This document shows, piece after piece, positions 6,334 to 15,264 of a stretch of 28,640 bases of DNA (the stretch's first letter is position 1; each line of letters opens with the position of its first letter). The notes below the pieces were generated by a model. It saw nothing but the letters and a program-made list of their open reading frames with translations. It was not told the DNA's origin and made no database searches. The translations under genes were made by a program, and so were the position numbers. This DNA comes from a virus. The DNA is taken from IMG/VR virus record IMGVR_UViG_3300020450_000073, positions 1 through 28,640 of that record. One strand, written 5' to 3'.

Positions 6334-7110
6334 ATGTATTTTAAACAATTTCCAAAAGTTGATTATGATTTTAATCGTACAGGCGTTGTACAAAGAATGG
6401 TTGATTTATACAGAAGTGTAAGACCATTACCTAGTTTTTTAGATACATATTCTGCTTATGGATTCTATAATGTAAAAAATGGTGAAAGGCCAGACATAGT
6501 ATCAGGCAGATTATATGGAACCTCTAGATATTATTGGACATTTTTTGTAATTAATGACCATTTACATGATGGTTATAGAGCATGGCCTTTAAGTCAAGAG
6601 TCTTTATTAGATTATATGTTAAAAGAATATCGTGGATTTGCGATAGAAACTAGTCCCAAAGTCACAAGTGGACCTGATGGCGATTTTGAAAATAGTTTAT
6701 CTGGCAGATTTACTTTAGGCGAAACAGTAATTGGTTCAACATCTAATGCATCTGGTACAGTCACTAAAAAAATTGCTGACTTAAGTCAATTAATTGTACA
6801 AGATACTACAGGAACTTTTACAGCTCCTGAATTAATAGTAGGTCAAACTTCAACTAATTCAGTTTCATCAAATAGAGTATACAAATATATTGATGCTCCA
6901 TATTATTACTATAAAGCTGGCGACGCGTTAAAAAGACCAGTGACAAGTAATGACTTTATTACTGGTGGAGTTAATCATAGTCAATTAGAGTTTGTTAGTA
7001 ATCGTGCTTATTTAGAAGACCAAAATGATTCTAATGCAACTATAAGATATGTAGACCCAGCTTTTATTAATAAATTTTCAAAAGCATTCAAAGATTTAAT
7101 CAATAGATAA
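6334..7110 (+). CDS. gp53: gp53 baseplate wedge protein with inserted beta module
   Basis: The N-terminal part reads as T4 gp53: RPDIVSGRLYGTSRYYWTFF (residues 52-71) then VINDHLHDGYRAWPLS, matching the family pattern of a small domain followed by a wedge-binding region. T4 gp53 is 196 aa; this one is 258 aa. The excess of about 62 residues matches a beta-rich segment at about residues 122-183 with GETVIGSTSNASGTV and a second half-repeat LIVGQTSTNSVS, a pattern also seen in gp8 and the 1831-aa protein downstream. The C-terminal YYYKAG... and FSKAFKDLINR probably return to the gp53 core. Gp53 attaches the wedge to the hub. It is followed after 5 nt by the hub gene. Confidence 0.82.
   Translation: MYFKQFPKVDYDFNRTGVVQRMVDLYRSVRPLPSFLDTYSAYGFYNVKNGERPDIVSGRLYGTSRYYWTFFVINDHLHDGYRAWPLSQESLLDYMLKEYRGFAIETSPKVTSGPDGDFENSLSGRFTLGETVIGSTSNASGTVTKKIADLSQLIVQDTTGTFTAPELIVGQTSTNSVSSNRVYKYIDAPYYYYKAGDALKRPVTSNDFITGGVNHSQLEFVSNRAYLEDQNDSNATIRYVDPAFINKFSKAFKDLINR
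6697..6882 (+). repeat. Inserted beta-rich module within gp53
   Basis: Residues about 122-183 of gp53 hold two half-repeats of the form GE(T)VxGxTS. The length equals the difference from T4 gp53. Related segments occur in gp8 (residues about 434-500) and the 1831-aa protein (about 97-236), so it looks like a shared structural module. Boundaries are approximate. Confidence 0.5.
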
Positions 7111-7115
7111 TTATT

Positions 7116-8453
7116 ATGTTTGGTAATTTTACAACTAAAGATGAAGAAAGTATAAGTCCTATAGGATTTTCTGTAAATGCTATTGAAATGATAAGTAATA
7201 GTGGTCATACTTTTTCATTTACAGATTTAGTGCATCAAATAAAAATAATTGAAAATTTAAATATGAAAAGTATTATAGTACTTGTATTTATTGAAGATTC
7301 AATTAATTTAGGTTCTGAAATAAAATTAGCTGGTAATGAAAATATTAGAATTTCTATAGGCAGAGTAGAACCTGGCGGTGAAGAAAAAGTTTTAAATTTA
7401 AATTTACAAGTCTCTGATATTACTAATTATTCAGAACCAACTCCATCAAGCCAAGCATATACATTAGTATGTGTATCAAAGCATGCTTATTTAAATAATA
7501 AAAAGCTTTTAAATAAACCTTTTAATGGACCAGCAAAAGATTTAATTGAAGATATTGTAAAATCTCATTTACAATCAGAAATTGATATTCAAGTTTCAAG
7601 TAAAGGTTTAATGAAAGGTATATATCCTAATTTAAAACCTTATGATGCAATTCAATGGTTAATGAGAAATGCAACTATTAATAACTCTCCAATGTTTTTT
7701 TATGAAACAGCTAAAGATGGACTAATATTTACATCTTATTATCATTTATTAAAAAATAAAGATACTCCTTTTAATGTTTATAATAAAAATCCATTTTTTA
7801 GTGGAACTTTAGATGGTAAGAAACCTGATGAAATATTCATGGAAGAAAAACTTAAAATACGAAAGTTTAATTCTTCTATGGAGCTTTCAAAGCTTACTCC
7901 AGCTGAAATTGGTATGTTTGGTTCAACATTAAATACTATAGATATATCAACTAAAACTATTAATAAACATGAATTTGATTGGAATGAAGAACCACTTCAA
8001 GAATATTTAAATGCGTTTCCAGCTGTAGCTCCAGAAATGAAAATTACAGATACTGATTCAACTCTTTTTGATTTAAAATATAAACAATATTATCAATCAC
8101 TTAATAAACATGCATTTGATGAAGGAGTAAATTATCATGCTAATACAGATGGTAATGGTTTATTAAAAGCTTTTACTGCTGGAAAATTACTTCATAATTT
8201 TGCTATTGAAATAGACCTTGCTGGAGATTTTGAAATGACTCCTGGCAATATTATTGAATTAGAAACATTAAAATACGCAGATATACAAAAAGATGTAGAT
8301 AATGAAGAAGACTTTATGGATGAATTTACTGGTGGAAATTATTTAGTGCAAGGAGTTGAACATACCTTTAACAAAAATGGATATTTAATGAAAGTTAAAG
8401 CTATAAAAGATTCTTTATTGACATATCCAGTAGATTTTATTGGAGATGTATAA
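7116..8453 (+). CDS. gp27: Baseplate hub protein, gp27-like
   Basis: This 445-aa beta-rich protein lies just before the spike gp5, the position and size of the T4 hub gp27 (391 aa), which forms the trimeric ring between the tail tube and the spike. Features of hub proteins include an N-terminal beta domain (residues 1-95), then a helical section with LNKPFNGPAKDLIEDIV and the segment GIYPNLKPYDAIQWLMRNA followed by SPMFFYE, a common hub signature. The C-terminus, IDLAGDFEMTPGNIIELETL and YLVQGVEHTF, resembles the second barrel. The stop overlaps the gp5 start by 1 nt (TAATG at 8450-8454). Sequence similarity to T4 gp27 is weak by eye, so identity rests on these segments and synteny. Confidence 0.72.
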   Translation: MFGNFTTKDEESISPIGFSVNAIEMISNSGHTFSFTDLVHQIKIIENLNMKSIIVLVFIEDSINLGSEIKLAGNENIRISIGRVEPGGEEKVLNLNLQVSDITNYSEPTPSSQAYTLVCVSKHAYLNNKKLLNKPFNGPAKDLIEDIVKSHLQSEIDIQVSSKGLMKGIYPNLKPYDAIQWLMRNATINNSPMFFYETAKDGLIFTSYYHLLKNKDTPFNVYNKNPFFSGTLDGKKPDEIFMEEKLKIRKFNSSMELSKLTPAEIGMFGSTLNTIDISTKTINKHEFDWNEEPLQEYLNAFPAVAPEMKITDTDSTLFDLKYKQYYQSLNKHAFDEGVNYHANTDGNGLLKAFTAGKLLHNFAIEIDLAGDFEMTPGNIIELETLKYADIQKDVDNEEDFMDEFTGGNYLVQGVEHTFNKNGYLMKVKAIKDSLLTYPVDFIGDV

Positions 8454-9046
8454 TGAAAAGAAAAGATGACCAATATAAAAATGGACTATTTACTTGGTTC
8501 TTAGGAAGTATAGAAGAAATAGATGACCCTCTAAATTTAAATAGAGTTAAAGTAAGAGCTTATGGTTATTATGATAGTGAAGAAATAAAAACAACTGATT
8601 TACCTTGGGCTACTGTTATGATGCCAGTTACGTCAGCATCTATAAAAGGCAATGGCGGTAATCATCATTTAGAAAAAGGTTCATGGGTTGTAGGATTTTT
8701 TAGAGATGGTCCATCAGCTCAAGACCCTATGGTTATAGGTTCAATTGCAACTCAAACAGCTGACGAAACTTTTGATTTCAGCAAGAATAAAAAAATCGAT
8801 ATTTTTAAACAAGATATACCATCAACTGCGTCAACAACAAATAAAGTACATCATACAAAAGCTGGCCATAAAATAGAATTTGAAAATAAAGAAGGCGATG
8901 AAAAAATTACTGTTCAACATGCTAATGGAGCCACAATTACTATTGATAAAGATAATAATGTTTCAATAGCTAATGGAGGAACTACAAGTATTACATCTTC
9001 TGGAGCTATTACAATTACATCAGCTGAAAAAACAACAATTATATAA
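8453..9046 (+). CDS. gp5: gp5-like baseplate spike without lysozyme domain
   Basis: The 197-aa protein has an OB-fold N-terminus (residues about 10-105: WFLGSIEEIDDPLNLNRVKV, DLPWATVMMP, GSWVVGFFRDGPSAQDPMVI), as in T4 gp5 and VgrG. Residues about 128-197 are a beta-helix stalk with HHTKAGHKIEFENKEGDEKI, then GATITIDKDNNVSI. T4 gp5 is 575 aa with an internal lysozyme between these parts; here there is no room for one, so this spike punctures without digesting murein. The C-terminus ends TSAEKTTII with no obvious metal-binding tip (HxH). It is coupled by TAATG to genes on both sides. The stalk is short, which implies either a short spike or a separate tip protein. Confidence 0.83.
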   Translation: MKRKDDQYKNGLFTWFLGSIEEIDDPLNLNRVKVRAYGYYDSEEIKTTDLPWATVMMPVTSASIKGNGGNHHLEKGSWVVGFFRDGPSAQDPMVIGSIATQTADETFDFSKNKKIDIFKQDIPSTASTTNKVHHTKAGHKIEFENKEGDEKITVQHANGATITIDKDNNVSIANGGTTSITSSGAITITSAEKTTII

Positions 9047-10314
9047 TGGCCGAACTTCCAAAAATAACCTTACCTGAGCTAGAATGCGCAGAAGTTATAC
9101 TACCACAACCAGTTAATTTATCTAACTTTTTTAGTGGTTTAGCTACTCTTCCAGGTAAATTAAAAGCTTTAGCACAAAATTTAATTGAAGAAGAAAAAGC
9201 TGAGTTTGAAAAACAAGCAGATGAAATACAAAAAATTATTGATGATATAAGAAAACTATTTGGTCCTTATGACCCTAAGTTTAAAAAATTAGAAATACCA
9301 GAAAAAGAATGGGAAATTATAATACAAAGGTTAATTGAAGAATATCCTATGTATATACAAACTCAAATAATGAATTTAATTACAACATTATTTCCAATAG
9401 AGTTTACTGTACCAATTCTTGGTATACAAATAGATGTTTTAAAGTTAGTCACTGACCGAGCATATTTAGATTCTATAGCTGCAGATATATCTGGGTTTGG
9501 CGCTGACATAGAAGCTAAAATTGCGCAGTTAGGCGATGATTTATCAGCTGAAGAATTACAAAAAGAAATTGATAAATTACGTAATGATAAAATAGATTCA
9601 TTGTATGCATTATTACCTGATGAATACAAATATTTTGACGGTGAATTTGGTTTAGAAAATCAAGAACTTAAAGCAAAACAAATTATGGACTTTATAAAAA
9701 ATGAAGCAACTAAGTTTATGAATGGTCAACTATTTAGTGGATTTGGTGGTTTAATAGATAAGTTTGATGAAATATGGAGTGCATTAGGTTTACCAGAATT
9801 ACCTATACCTTTAACAGGACCCGATGTAGGAGCATTAATTAAAGCAATTATTGAAGAAGAAAAAGCTAACTTTCAAGCAGAGTTAGATAAATTAGGCGAT
9901 ATAAAAGATGATTTAACTAAAGAAAAGTTATTACGAAAAATGCATGAAGGTATATTAGATAAATTAGAAAATTTAGAAATTCTTGGATTTAAAGTAGGTG
10001 CTTTATTTGGTGGTGACTTTGAAGATAAGTTTGAAAATCTAGATTTTAAAATTGCTAGAATATCTGCTAAATTAAAAGAGTTTAGAGAAAATTGGCAAAC
10101 TTATTTATTAAGAAAGTGGATGGAAACTGTAGATAAGTTTTTTAAACAAATTGGTTTAGGTGACTTGACTCAATGGGCTACATTTACATTCTGCGATTTT
10201 TTAAAACTTATAGGTATACCAACAACATTAGATTTAAGTGGATTTGGTAATATTACTACAGTAAGTAATACATTACAAGGAATTGAATCACAAGTACCCG
10301 AAGGAGCAACATAA
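9046..10314 (+). CDS. Unknown helical structural protein between gp5 and gp25 (422 aa)
   Basis: I do not recognise the family. The protein is mostly amphipathic helix, rich in Glu/Lys/Leu/Ile. The segment LIEEEKAEFEKQADEI (residues 46-61) recurs as IIEEEKANFQAELDKL (268-283), and each lies near Gly/Phe-rich turns (GFGADIEA, SGFGGLIDKF), suggesting internal duplication. A hydrophobic segment at about residues 101-135 (MNLITTLFPIEFTVPILGIQ) could be buried or membrane-active. It starts by TAATG coupling to gp5 and ends 17 nt before gp25, so it is very probably made with the hub and spike. A tail-lumen, spike-associated or hub-plug role is possible but unproven. Confidence 0.8.
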   Translation: MAELPKITLPELECAEVILPQPVNLSNFFSGLATLPGKLKALAQNLIEEEKAEFEKQADEIQKIIDDIRKLFGPYDPKFKKLEIPEKEWEIIIQRLIEEYPMYIQTQIMNLITTLFPIEFTVPILGIQIDVLKLVTDRAYLDSIAADISGFGADIEAKIAQLGDDLSAEELQKEIDKLRNDKIDSLYALLPDEYKYFDGEFGLENQELKAKQIMDFIKNEATKFMNGQLFSGFGGLIDKFDEIWSALGLPELPIPLTGPDVGALIKAIIEEEKANFQAELDKLGDIKDDLTKEKLLRKMHEGILDKLENLEILGFKVGALFGGDFEDKFENLDFKIARISAKLKEFRENWQTYLLRKWMETVDKFFKQIGLGDLTQWATFTFCDFLKLIGIPTTLDLSGFGNITTVSNTLQGIESQVPEGAT

Positions 10315-10318
10315 AGAG

Positions 10319-10326
10319 TATAAATA
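10319..10326 (+). promoter_or_regulatory. T4-type late promoter motif TATAAATA abutting gp25
   Basis: An exact TATAAATA sits in the 17-nt gap before gp25 and ends 5 nt before its ATG. Initiation 6-7 nt downstream would produce a leaderless or nearly leaderless gp25 message. No Shine-Dalgarno lies at normal spacing (AAAGAG is 13 nt away). Placement in a tiny gap is the main support. Confidence 0.45.
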
Positions 10327-10331
10327 GTATT

Positions 10332-10778
10332 ATGGCATTATATTCAGGAGATAAACAAATATCAGGTAATCTAGAACAAGCTAAGATTGTTTCTAGAAAA
10401 AAGCCTCATCGTGATTTAGATTTGTCTTTAAATATACATCCAATACGTAAAGATATAATACCTTTAAAGGATGATGCTGCTGTAAAAAACGCAGTAAAAA
10501 ATTTACTAATAAGTAATTTTTATGAAAGACCATTCCAAGATGATTTAGGAGCTAATTTAAGAGGATTACTCTTTGAACCGGTTGGTGTTATAACAAATAT
10601 AGAATTAAGAGATAACATAAGATTTGTATTAGAAAAATATGAACCAAGAATAGAAGTATTAGGTATAGACATTTTTGATGTATTTGATACAAATTCATAT
10701 CGTATAAAAGTAAATTTTAGAATAAAACAAAACAATCAATCTGATGCAGTTGAAATAGTATTAAGAAGGTTAAGATAA
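10332..10778 (+). CDS. gp25: gp25 baseplate wedge protein
   Basis: The 148-aa protein is a clear GPW/gp25 family member. The core has NFYERPFQDDLGANLRGLLF (residues 62-81) followed by EP, then LRDNIRFVLEKYEPRIEVLG (92-111) with the family's EPR triplet at 104-106, and a final beta pair to VLRRLR. T4 gp25 is 132 aa and forms part of the wedge core that holds gp6 and the sheath initiator site; homologues exist in all contractile systems (TssE). It is followed after 1 nt by gp6, as in most contractile tails where gp25 precedes the J-like protein. Confidence 0.92.
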   Translation: MALYSGDKQISGNLEQAKIVSRKKPHRDLDLSLNIHPIRKDIIPLKDDAAVKNAVKNLLISNFYERPFQDDLGANLRGLLFEPVGVITNIELRDNIRFVLEKYEPRIEVLGIDIFDVFDTNSYRIKVNFRIKQNNQSDAVEIVLRRLR

Positions 10779-10779
10779 A

Positions 10780-12624
10780 ATGGCAACAAATTTAAACGTA
10801 ACGGAACTAGATTTTTTAGATATTAAAAATAATCTAAAAAACTTTTTAAAACAACAAACAGAATTTAATGATTATGACTTTGAAGGTTCAGGTCTTAATG
10901 TATTATTAGATGTATTAGCGTATAATACACATTATAATGCTATGAATGCGCATTTTAGTTTAAATGAAGCATTTTTAGATTCTGCTCAACTTAGAGGTAA
11001 TGTAGTCACTAGAGCTAAATTACTTGGTTATACACCAAGGTCAGTTTTATCACCAAGAGCTCAAGTTGATATAGTTGTAAATATTGCAGGAGAAACTGGA
11101 ACGATACCTACTACACTTACATTACCAAGAGGTACAAAATTAAATACATCTGTAAGTGGAGAAGAGTTTCAATTTGTTGTATTAAATACACAAACAGCTA
11201 ATTTAGTTGGAACAACTTATACATTTAGTGATGTTTCAATTGTAGAAGGCGACTTAAGAGAAATAAAATATAGAGTTGATAATGATATAGAAAATCAAAA
11301 ATTTCAACTTTCAGATTTTGATGCTGACACGAGCACGCTACGCGTACGTGTACAGGCAAACCAAGAATCAACAGCATTTGATGTATATACTAAATTTGAA
11401 ACATTAAGAGGAGTTGATTCTACATCAAAGGTTTATTTTTTACAAGAGAATGCTGCTGGATATTATGAAGTACATTTTGGAGATGGCGTAACTGGATTTA
11501 AACCATCAAATAATAACATCGTTACTATAGATTATATGACAACACAAGGTAAAGAAAGTAATGGTGCTAATAGTTTTACCATGGTAGATTCAATTGGAGG
11601 ATTTTCTAGTATTACACTTACATTAGATAGTGCTGCTGCAGGTGGAGCTGAAGCTGAAACATCTGAATCAATAAGATTTAATGCACCACTTACTTTTATA
11701 GCTCAAAACAGAGCTGTGACGGCTGATGATTATGCATCTATTATTAAAAAAGAATTTTCTAATATAGATTCAATATCAACATGGGGTGGTGAAGATAACG
11801 ACCCACCAGATTTTGGTAGAGTTTATATTGCTATAAAACCTTTATTAGCTGATACACTTACAGAATCAGAAAAAACAGATATTATTGGTTCAATATTGAA
11901 AGGTAAAAATGTTGTTTCAATTACACCTGAAATTGTTGACCCCAACTTTACTCATTTAGAATTAGATGTTAATTTTAAATTTAATCCTAATTTAACTGAT
12001 AGAAGTTCAGTTGAGTTATCATCTGTTGTAAGAGATACAATAACAGATTATAATTTTAATAATTTAAATAAGTTTGACGGTGTATTTAGACACTCACAAT
12101 TAACAAGAGCAATAGATAATAGTGACCCATCTATTTTAAATACAATAATACGTCCAAGAATGTTTCAAAATATTACACCAGTAAATAATGCAGATAATAA
12201 TTTTAATTTATCTTTTTCATCACCATTTTTTCAGTCAGGAGATTCAACAAAGTTTTTACTTAATTCAACTGCATTTAAAATAAATAATATTGACCATTTC
12301 TTTGGTGATGAACCAATTGTTGGTTCTACAAAAAGAAATGTTATTGTATACAAAGTTGTCAATCAACAAAATATAACAGTTATATCTGATGCTGGAGAGA
12401 TAGATGTCGAAAATGGTAAAATAACTTTAAATAAATTTAGACCTGATACTACTGATGCTATTAAAATTACTGTAATACCTAATTCATTAGATTTAGCTCC
12501 TAAAAGAGACCAGTTAATTTCTATAGATAATAGTTTTGTAGTAATAACACCAGAAGTAGATACTATAGCAACTGCAGGTTCAGCTGGTTCTATTAATTAT
12601 AAAACAACTTCAAGATTTAAATAA
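10780..12624 (+). CDS. gp6: gp6 baseplate wedge protein (Baseplate_J-like)
   Basis: The 614-aa product compares with 660 aa for T4 gp6. The N-terminus (residues 8-60) has FLDIKNNLKNFLKQQTEFND then LNVLLDVLAYNTHYNAMNAH, the conserved start of gp6/TssF-like wedge proteins. Around residues 225-255 is FLQENAAGYYEVHFGDGVTG, and at 298-350 the J-like core SIRFNAPLTFIAQNRAVTAD with DYASIIKKEF. The C-terminal 200 residues are beta-rich. Gp6 dimers join wedges into the inner baseplate ring. The gene is coupled by TAATG to the gp7-like gene. Confidence 0.92.
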   Translation: MATNLNVTELDFLDIKNNLKNFLKQQTEFNDYDFEGSGLNVLLDVLAYNTHYNAMNAHFSLNEAFLDSAQLRGNVVTRAKLLGYTPRSVLSPRAQVDIVVNIAGETGTIPTTLTLPRGTKLNTSVSGEEFQFVVLNTQTANLVGTTYTFSDVSIVEGDLREIKYRVDNDIENQKFQLSDFDADTSTLRVRVQANQESTAFDVYTKFETLRGVDSTSKVYFLQENAAGYYEVHFGDGVTGFKPSNNNIVTIDYMTTQGKESNGANSFTMVDSIGGFSSITLTLDSAAAGGAEAETSESIRFNAPLTFIAQNRAVTADDYASIIKKEFSNIDSISTWGGEDNDPPDFGRVYIAIKPLLADTLTESEKTDIIGSILKGKNVVSITPEIVDPNFTHLELDVNFKFNPNLTDRSSVELSSVVRDTITDYNFNNLNKFDGVFRHSQLTRAIDNSDPSILNTIIRPRMFQNITPVNNADNNFNLSFSSPFFQSGDSTKFLLNSTAFKINNIDHFFGDEPIVGSTKRNVIVYKVVNQQNITVISDAGEIDVENGKITLNKFRPDTTDAIKITVIPNSLDLAPKRDQLISIDNSFVVITPEVDTIATAGSAGSINYKTTSRFK

Positions 12625-15251
12625 TGGGTTATAAAAAGACATTAACACCTGGTGCGATTGAAGTCGAACAAGGTACTTTGTCTGCAACAAGAGAAGATGT
12701 ACGTCTTAATCAATTAGTACCTTCTGAAATATTAGAAAATAAAGATAAATTAGATAAGTTTTTAAAAGCTTACTATACATTTATGAATATGGATGAGTTC
12801 ATATTTCAAGAAACTAATACATTTACTGATGTTGTACTTAATGGCCAAGCTCAATTTAGAATACCAGACCCTAATAATGAAAACAATAAATTTTTTACAG
12901 ATGAGTCAGGAGCTGATTCCACACTAGTACTTACATCACCTACAGGAACTACTAATAATATAACTTTAAATGCAATTAATGTTGCTATAACAAATGGTAA
13001 TGAATTACCTGGTACACTTGCAACATCTACATCTGAAATAGGTAAAACATTTACTGTCACTGGATTAGAATCTTTTAATAATCATACAGCTAAATTAACT
13101 ACAATACAAAAAAATTGGGTTGGTCCAGGTCCATCATATGTAATGAATACTATTGAAGAAGCTATGGATATCGATACTAATGATGAGGGTTATCTTGAAT
13201 TAATGCAAAAAGAAATTGCTGCTACAATTCCAAGAGGAGTCACAGTAAATAAAAGAACTTTATATAAACAAATAATAGATTTTTATAGATTAAGAGGTAC
13301 AACAGATTCTATTGAAATATTTTTCCAAATATTATTTAATGATTTTGCTGAAATAGAATTTCCTTTTGATAAAGTATTAATACCATCATCTGGTAATTGG
13401 GATGTTAATCCATCATTATCAAGAGGTGGACAATATTTAGATAATAAAGGATTTTTATCTGATAGTATTAAAATACAGGATAGTAAAAAGTTTCAAAAGT
13501 TTTCTTATTTAATTAAAACTGGTAAAAATTTAAGTGACTGGGATTTATCTTATAATAAATTAGTACACCCAGCTGGCTTTATTTATTTTGCTGAAATATT
13601 AATATTTTTACAATTGACAAAAGCAGTACTAGGTGAAGATGAAATTAAACAAGATGTTATAAGAAACGATGGTTTACCATTAGGTGTAAGAAAAGTTTTA
13701 TCAGCAATTCCGACAAGACAACCTGGTATAGTAGGACCTGAAGATATTCCATTACTCATAGAAATGTTCGTATCAACATTTTTACCAAACCCAATTACTA
13801 AAATTCATAAATCAGGAACTGTTTCACTTACACTTAAAAATGGAGTAATAAATGCTATTACCATAACAAATGGTGGAACAGGTTATACAGCTGTTCCAAC
13901 AATAACTACATCTGATGCTGCAGTTGCTAGTGGATTTACAACTGCTTCATTGACACCAGTTATAACAAACGGTTCAGTTGCTTCAGTTACGATAACAGAT
14001 GGTGGAAGAGATTATGGTATACCACAAATAGCATTTTCTGCTCCAACAGCTCAGACATTTAATGGTTCAAGTGCATCAATTGTAAGTACATCAAATAATA
14101 CTATAACATTAAGTGCTACACAAAGAGCTTCATGGCAGGTTGATGACCAATTAGTGTATTCAACTACTGGAACAGCTATTGGTGGATTACAGGCAGGCGG
14201 TACTTATTATATAAAAACAATTACCGGTAATGCGATATCTCTATATCAAAATACTACTACAAAAGCTGAAATTAATATATCAGGCCTTGGTGTAGGTTCA
14301 ACACATACATTAACAGGTATAACAGCTACTGGAACAGCAACTTCCTTAAATGGTCAATTAAAAGCTTTAACAGTAGAAGAACCTGGATTTGGATATACTG
14401 GTTCTTCAGTATCAATAAGTTTTAATGGTGTAGCCATTGATGGACTTACAGGTGTTGCACCAGTTGTATCAATAGCTTTAGATTCAGAAGGTAAATTAAA
14501 TGGTGAAGCAATTACAATTACTAGTAGAGGTAGTAATTGGTCTAACTTATTTGGTTCAGTTCCAGCAAATCCAAATGCAAGTAAAATAGCTTCAATATCT
14601 CTTGTTGGATTATCAAATAAATTATATTCAACAGCTCCTACTATAATATTCCCTGAACCAACTGCAGTTGATGCTGAAGGTAATTTACTAAGTACAAACG
14701 TAAAAGCAGTAGCTAATTTTACTTTAGATTCAGAAGGAGAAATAACAGGAGTAAATATATCAAATGCAGGTAATGGATATGTATTTGACCCGATTATATC
14801 TTTTGGTAGTGGACCTAATAATGAAACAAGAGTAAAAGATGTAGCTGAAGTATTAGAAATTAATTGTAATCATAATGAAGTGACACCAATAGATAGTGTT
14901 GTAGTAAATCCAAGACAAGCCTCTGGTTCACAAGATGGCAGAACATTATTTAATGGTGGATTACTAAAAATTGGTGCATTATCAAGTGGAGCAAATTGGA
15001 CAATAACTCAGTCATCAAGTTCAGCAGATAAATTTTTACCAGAACATAGAGTAAAAGTCAAAAATGATAATTTTAGAACTATAATAAATAATAATTATAT
15101 ACAAAGAAAAGGTACGGACAATTTTTTTACAAGTCCAAGGCTTTATAATACTAACAGAACAATTGAGTCTTTAGGTAATAAAACGTTGCAAACTATCGAC
15201 TCAAGTGATATAAATAATAATAACACTAGTACATTTGTACACATTGAATAA
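12624..15251 (+). CDS. gp7: gp7-like baseplate wedge protein with beta repeat region (875 aa)
   Basis: Position after gp6 and the helical core (residues about 170-345) fit gp7/gpI-type wedge proteins: NTIEEAMDIDTNDEGYLELM, TLYKQIIDFYRLRGTTDSIE, FFQILFNDFAEIEFPF, NKLVHPAGFIYFAEILIFLQ. T4 gp7 is 1032 aa. Residues about 404-728 are a beta-rich array of about five copies of a motif like ITITNGGTGYTAVPTI, interrupted at about 480-567 by a different module with GLQAGGTYYIKTITGNAISL. The C-terminus (NNNYIQRKGTDNFFTSPRLY) is again conserved-looking. Gp7 links the inner ring to gp8 and gp10-type peripheral proteins. The repeat region probably decorates the baseplate edge. Confidence 0.72.
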   Translation: MGYKKTLTPGAIEVEQGTLSATREDVRLNQLVPSEILENKDKLDKFLKAYYTFMNMDEFIFQETNTFTDVVLNGQAQFRIPDPNNENNKFFTDESGADSTLVLTSPTGTTNNITLNAINVAITNGNELPGTLATSTSEIGKTFTVTGLESFNNHTAKLTTIQKNWVGPGPSYVMNTIEEAMDIDTNDEGYLELMQKEIAATIPRGVTVNKRTLYKQIIDFYRLRGTTDSIEIFFQILFNDFAEIEFPFDKVLIPSSGNWDVNPSLSRGGQYLDNKGFLSDSIKIQDSKKFQKFSYLIKTGKNLSDWDLSYNKLVHPAGFIYFAEILIFLQLTKAVLGEDEIKQDVIRNDGLPLGVRKVLSAIPTRQPGIVGPEDIPLLIEMFVSTFLPNPITKIHKSGTVSLTLKNGVINAITITNGGTGYTAVPTITTSDAAVASGFTTASLTPVITNGSVASVTITDGGRDYGIPQIAFSAPTAQTFNGSSASIVSTSNNTITLSATQRASWQVDDQLVYSTTGTAIGGLQAGGTYYIKTITGNAISLYQNTTTKAEINISGLGVGSTHTLTGITATGTATSLNGQLKALTVEEPGFGYTGSSVSISFNGVAIDGLTGVAPVVSIALDSEGKLNGEAITITSRGSNWSNLFGSVPANPNASKIASISLVGLSNKLYSTAPTIIFPEPTAVDAEGNLLSTNVKAVANFTLDSEGEITGVNISNAGNGYVFDPIISFGSGPNNETRVKDVAEVLEINCNHNEVTPIDSVVVNPRQASGSQDGRTLFNGGLLKIGALSSGANWTITQSSSSADKFLPEHRVKVKNDNFRTIINNNYIQRKGTDNFFTSPRLYNTNRTIESLGNKTLQTIDSSDINNNNTSTFVHIE
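13833..14807 (+). repeat. GxGY-type beta repeats in gp7-like protein
   Basis: About five degenerate copies (residues near 405-431, 447-472, 576-600, 617-645 and 695-727) share the pattern xVxITNGGxGYxxxPxIxF. A separate 88-residue module sits between copies two and three. Two further copies occur in gp8 at about 275-300 and 318-350. Confidence 0.6.
15209..15216 (+). promoter_or_regulatory. T4-type late promoter motif TATAAATA before gp8
   Basis: An exact TATAAATA in the last codons of the gp7-like gene lies 48 nt upstream of the gp8 ATG. The leader would hold the AGGACAGGA ribosome binding site. Position supports it, but the motif is inside coding sequence that encodes Asp-Ile-Asn-Asn, so chance is possible. 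Confidence 0.4.
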
Positions 15252-15264
15252 TTAGGACAGGAAA

